Assembly (NCBI GenBank): GCA_021826255.1
Contig: JAKBAZ010000001.1
Coordinates: forward strand, 1-39,116
Reading direction: 5' to 3'
Source of the DNA: Actinomycetes bacterium
Lineage (GTDB): Bacteria > Actinomycetota > Acidimicrobiia > Acidimicrobiales > RAAP-2
DNA: 39,116 nucleotides
Within the stretch, counting starts at the first letter, position 1; every line of letters begins with the position of its first letter. The position numbers were made by a program, and so were the translations under genes. Of the stretch, positions 39,070 to 39,116 are shown piece by piece. The notes beneath the pieces were generated by a model. The model saw nothing but the letters and a program-made list of their open reading frames with translations. It made no database searches and had not been told where the DNA came from.

Positions 39070-39116
39070 ATCCAGGAGAAGGAGATCGGTCGCCCGCGCT
39101 ACCCCTAGCTGCGCGA

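Noticed and set aside
34052..39116. Alternative genetic code with TGA as Trp or Gly
   Set aside because: TGA terminates gatC, gatA, ligA, mnmA, ilvB and others at correct lengths and overlaps their downstream starts; Trp is encoded by TGG throughout.

Overview
The window is gene-dense, fairly GC-rich bacterial DNA with short gaps, frequent GTG starts and many 4-base start/stop overlaps. Actinobacterial-style GatCAB, LigA and IlvBNC proteins, a type 2 IleRS and many TANNNT -10 boxes at start codons suggest an actinobacterium. Acidimicrobiia is my best guess, from gene content only; there is no rRNA in the window to fix the taxonomy. No tRNA, rRNA, CRISPR array, IS element or phage gene was recognised.

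Layout. 1-2.6 kb: a nucleobase salvage set (cytosine-deaminase-like enzyme cut by the left edge, a phosphoribosyltransferase, an NCS1 permease). 2.7-6.6 kb: a small Ser/Thr-rich membrane protein, an MFS exporter, a CadD-like transporter, a PLP threonine/serine dehydratase and a secreted protein. 6.6-14.3 kb: an amine-catabolism cluster (FAD amine oxidase, class III aminotransferase, Lrp/AsnC regulator, aldehyde dehydrogenase, APC permease, alanine dehydrogenase). In it amines are probably imported, deaminated and oxidised to acids, and alanine dehydrogenase could recycle the pyruvate used in transamination. 14.3-23.3 kb: a DUF5522-like protein, quinone oxidoreductase, glutathione peroxidase, tandem GNAT, HAD phosphatase, IleRS, a MarR/YceI pair, a 42-residue membrane microprotein and an MFS transporter. 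23.3-34 kb: a co-directional run of aldehyde dehydrogenase, cysteine desulfurase, mnmA, ligA, a PASTA pseudokinase and gatCAB. 34-39.1 kb: ilvD, then an attenuator-controlled ilvBNC operon.

Most notable observations: (1) at least fourteen genes have a TANNNT-like -10 box ending 5-8 bases (ten times exactly 6) before the start codon, predicting widespread leaderless mRNAs, including divergent pairs whose -10 boxes overlap; (2) ilvBNC is preceded by a 15-codon leader peptide with consecutive Ile-Leu-Leu-Val-Val codons and a classical antiterminator/terminator pair, and the leader peptide itself appears leaderless; (3) ilvD is interrupted by an in-frame TGA and ilvC by an in-frame TGA then TAG, with homology-like sequence continuing in the same frame; (4) IleRS carries GLHH in place of HxGH, the swapped signature linked to strong mupirocin resistance; (5) a PASTA-domain receptor has a kinase fold lacking nearly every catalytic residue; (6) a 42-codon membrane microprotein gene has its own leaderless promoter.
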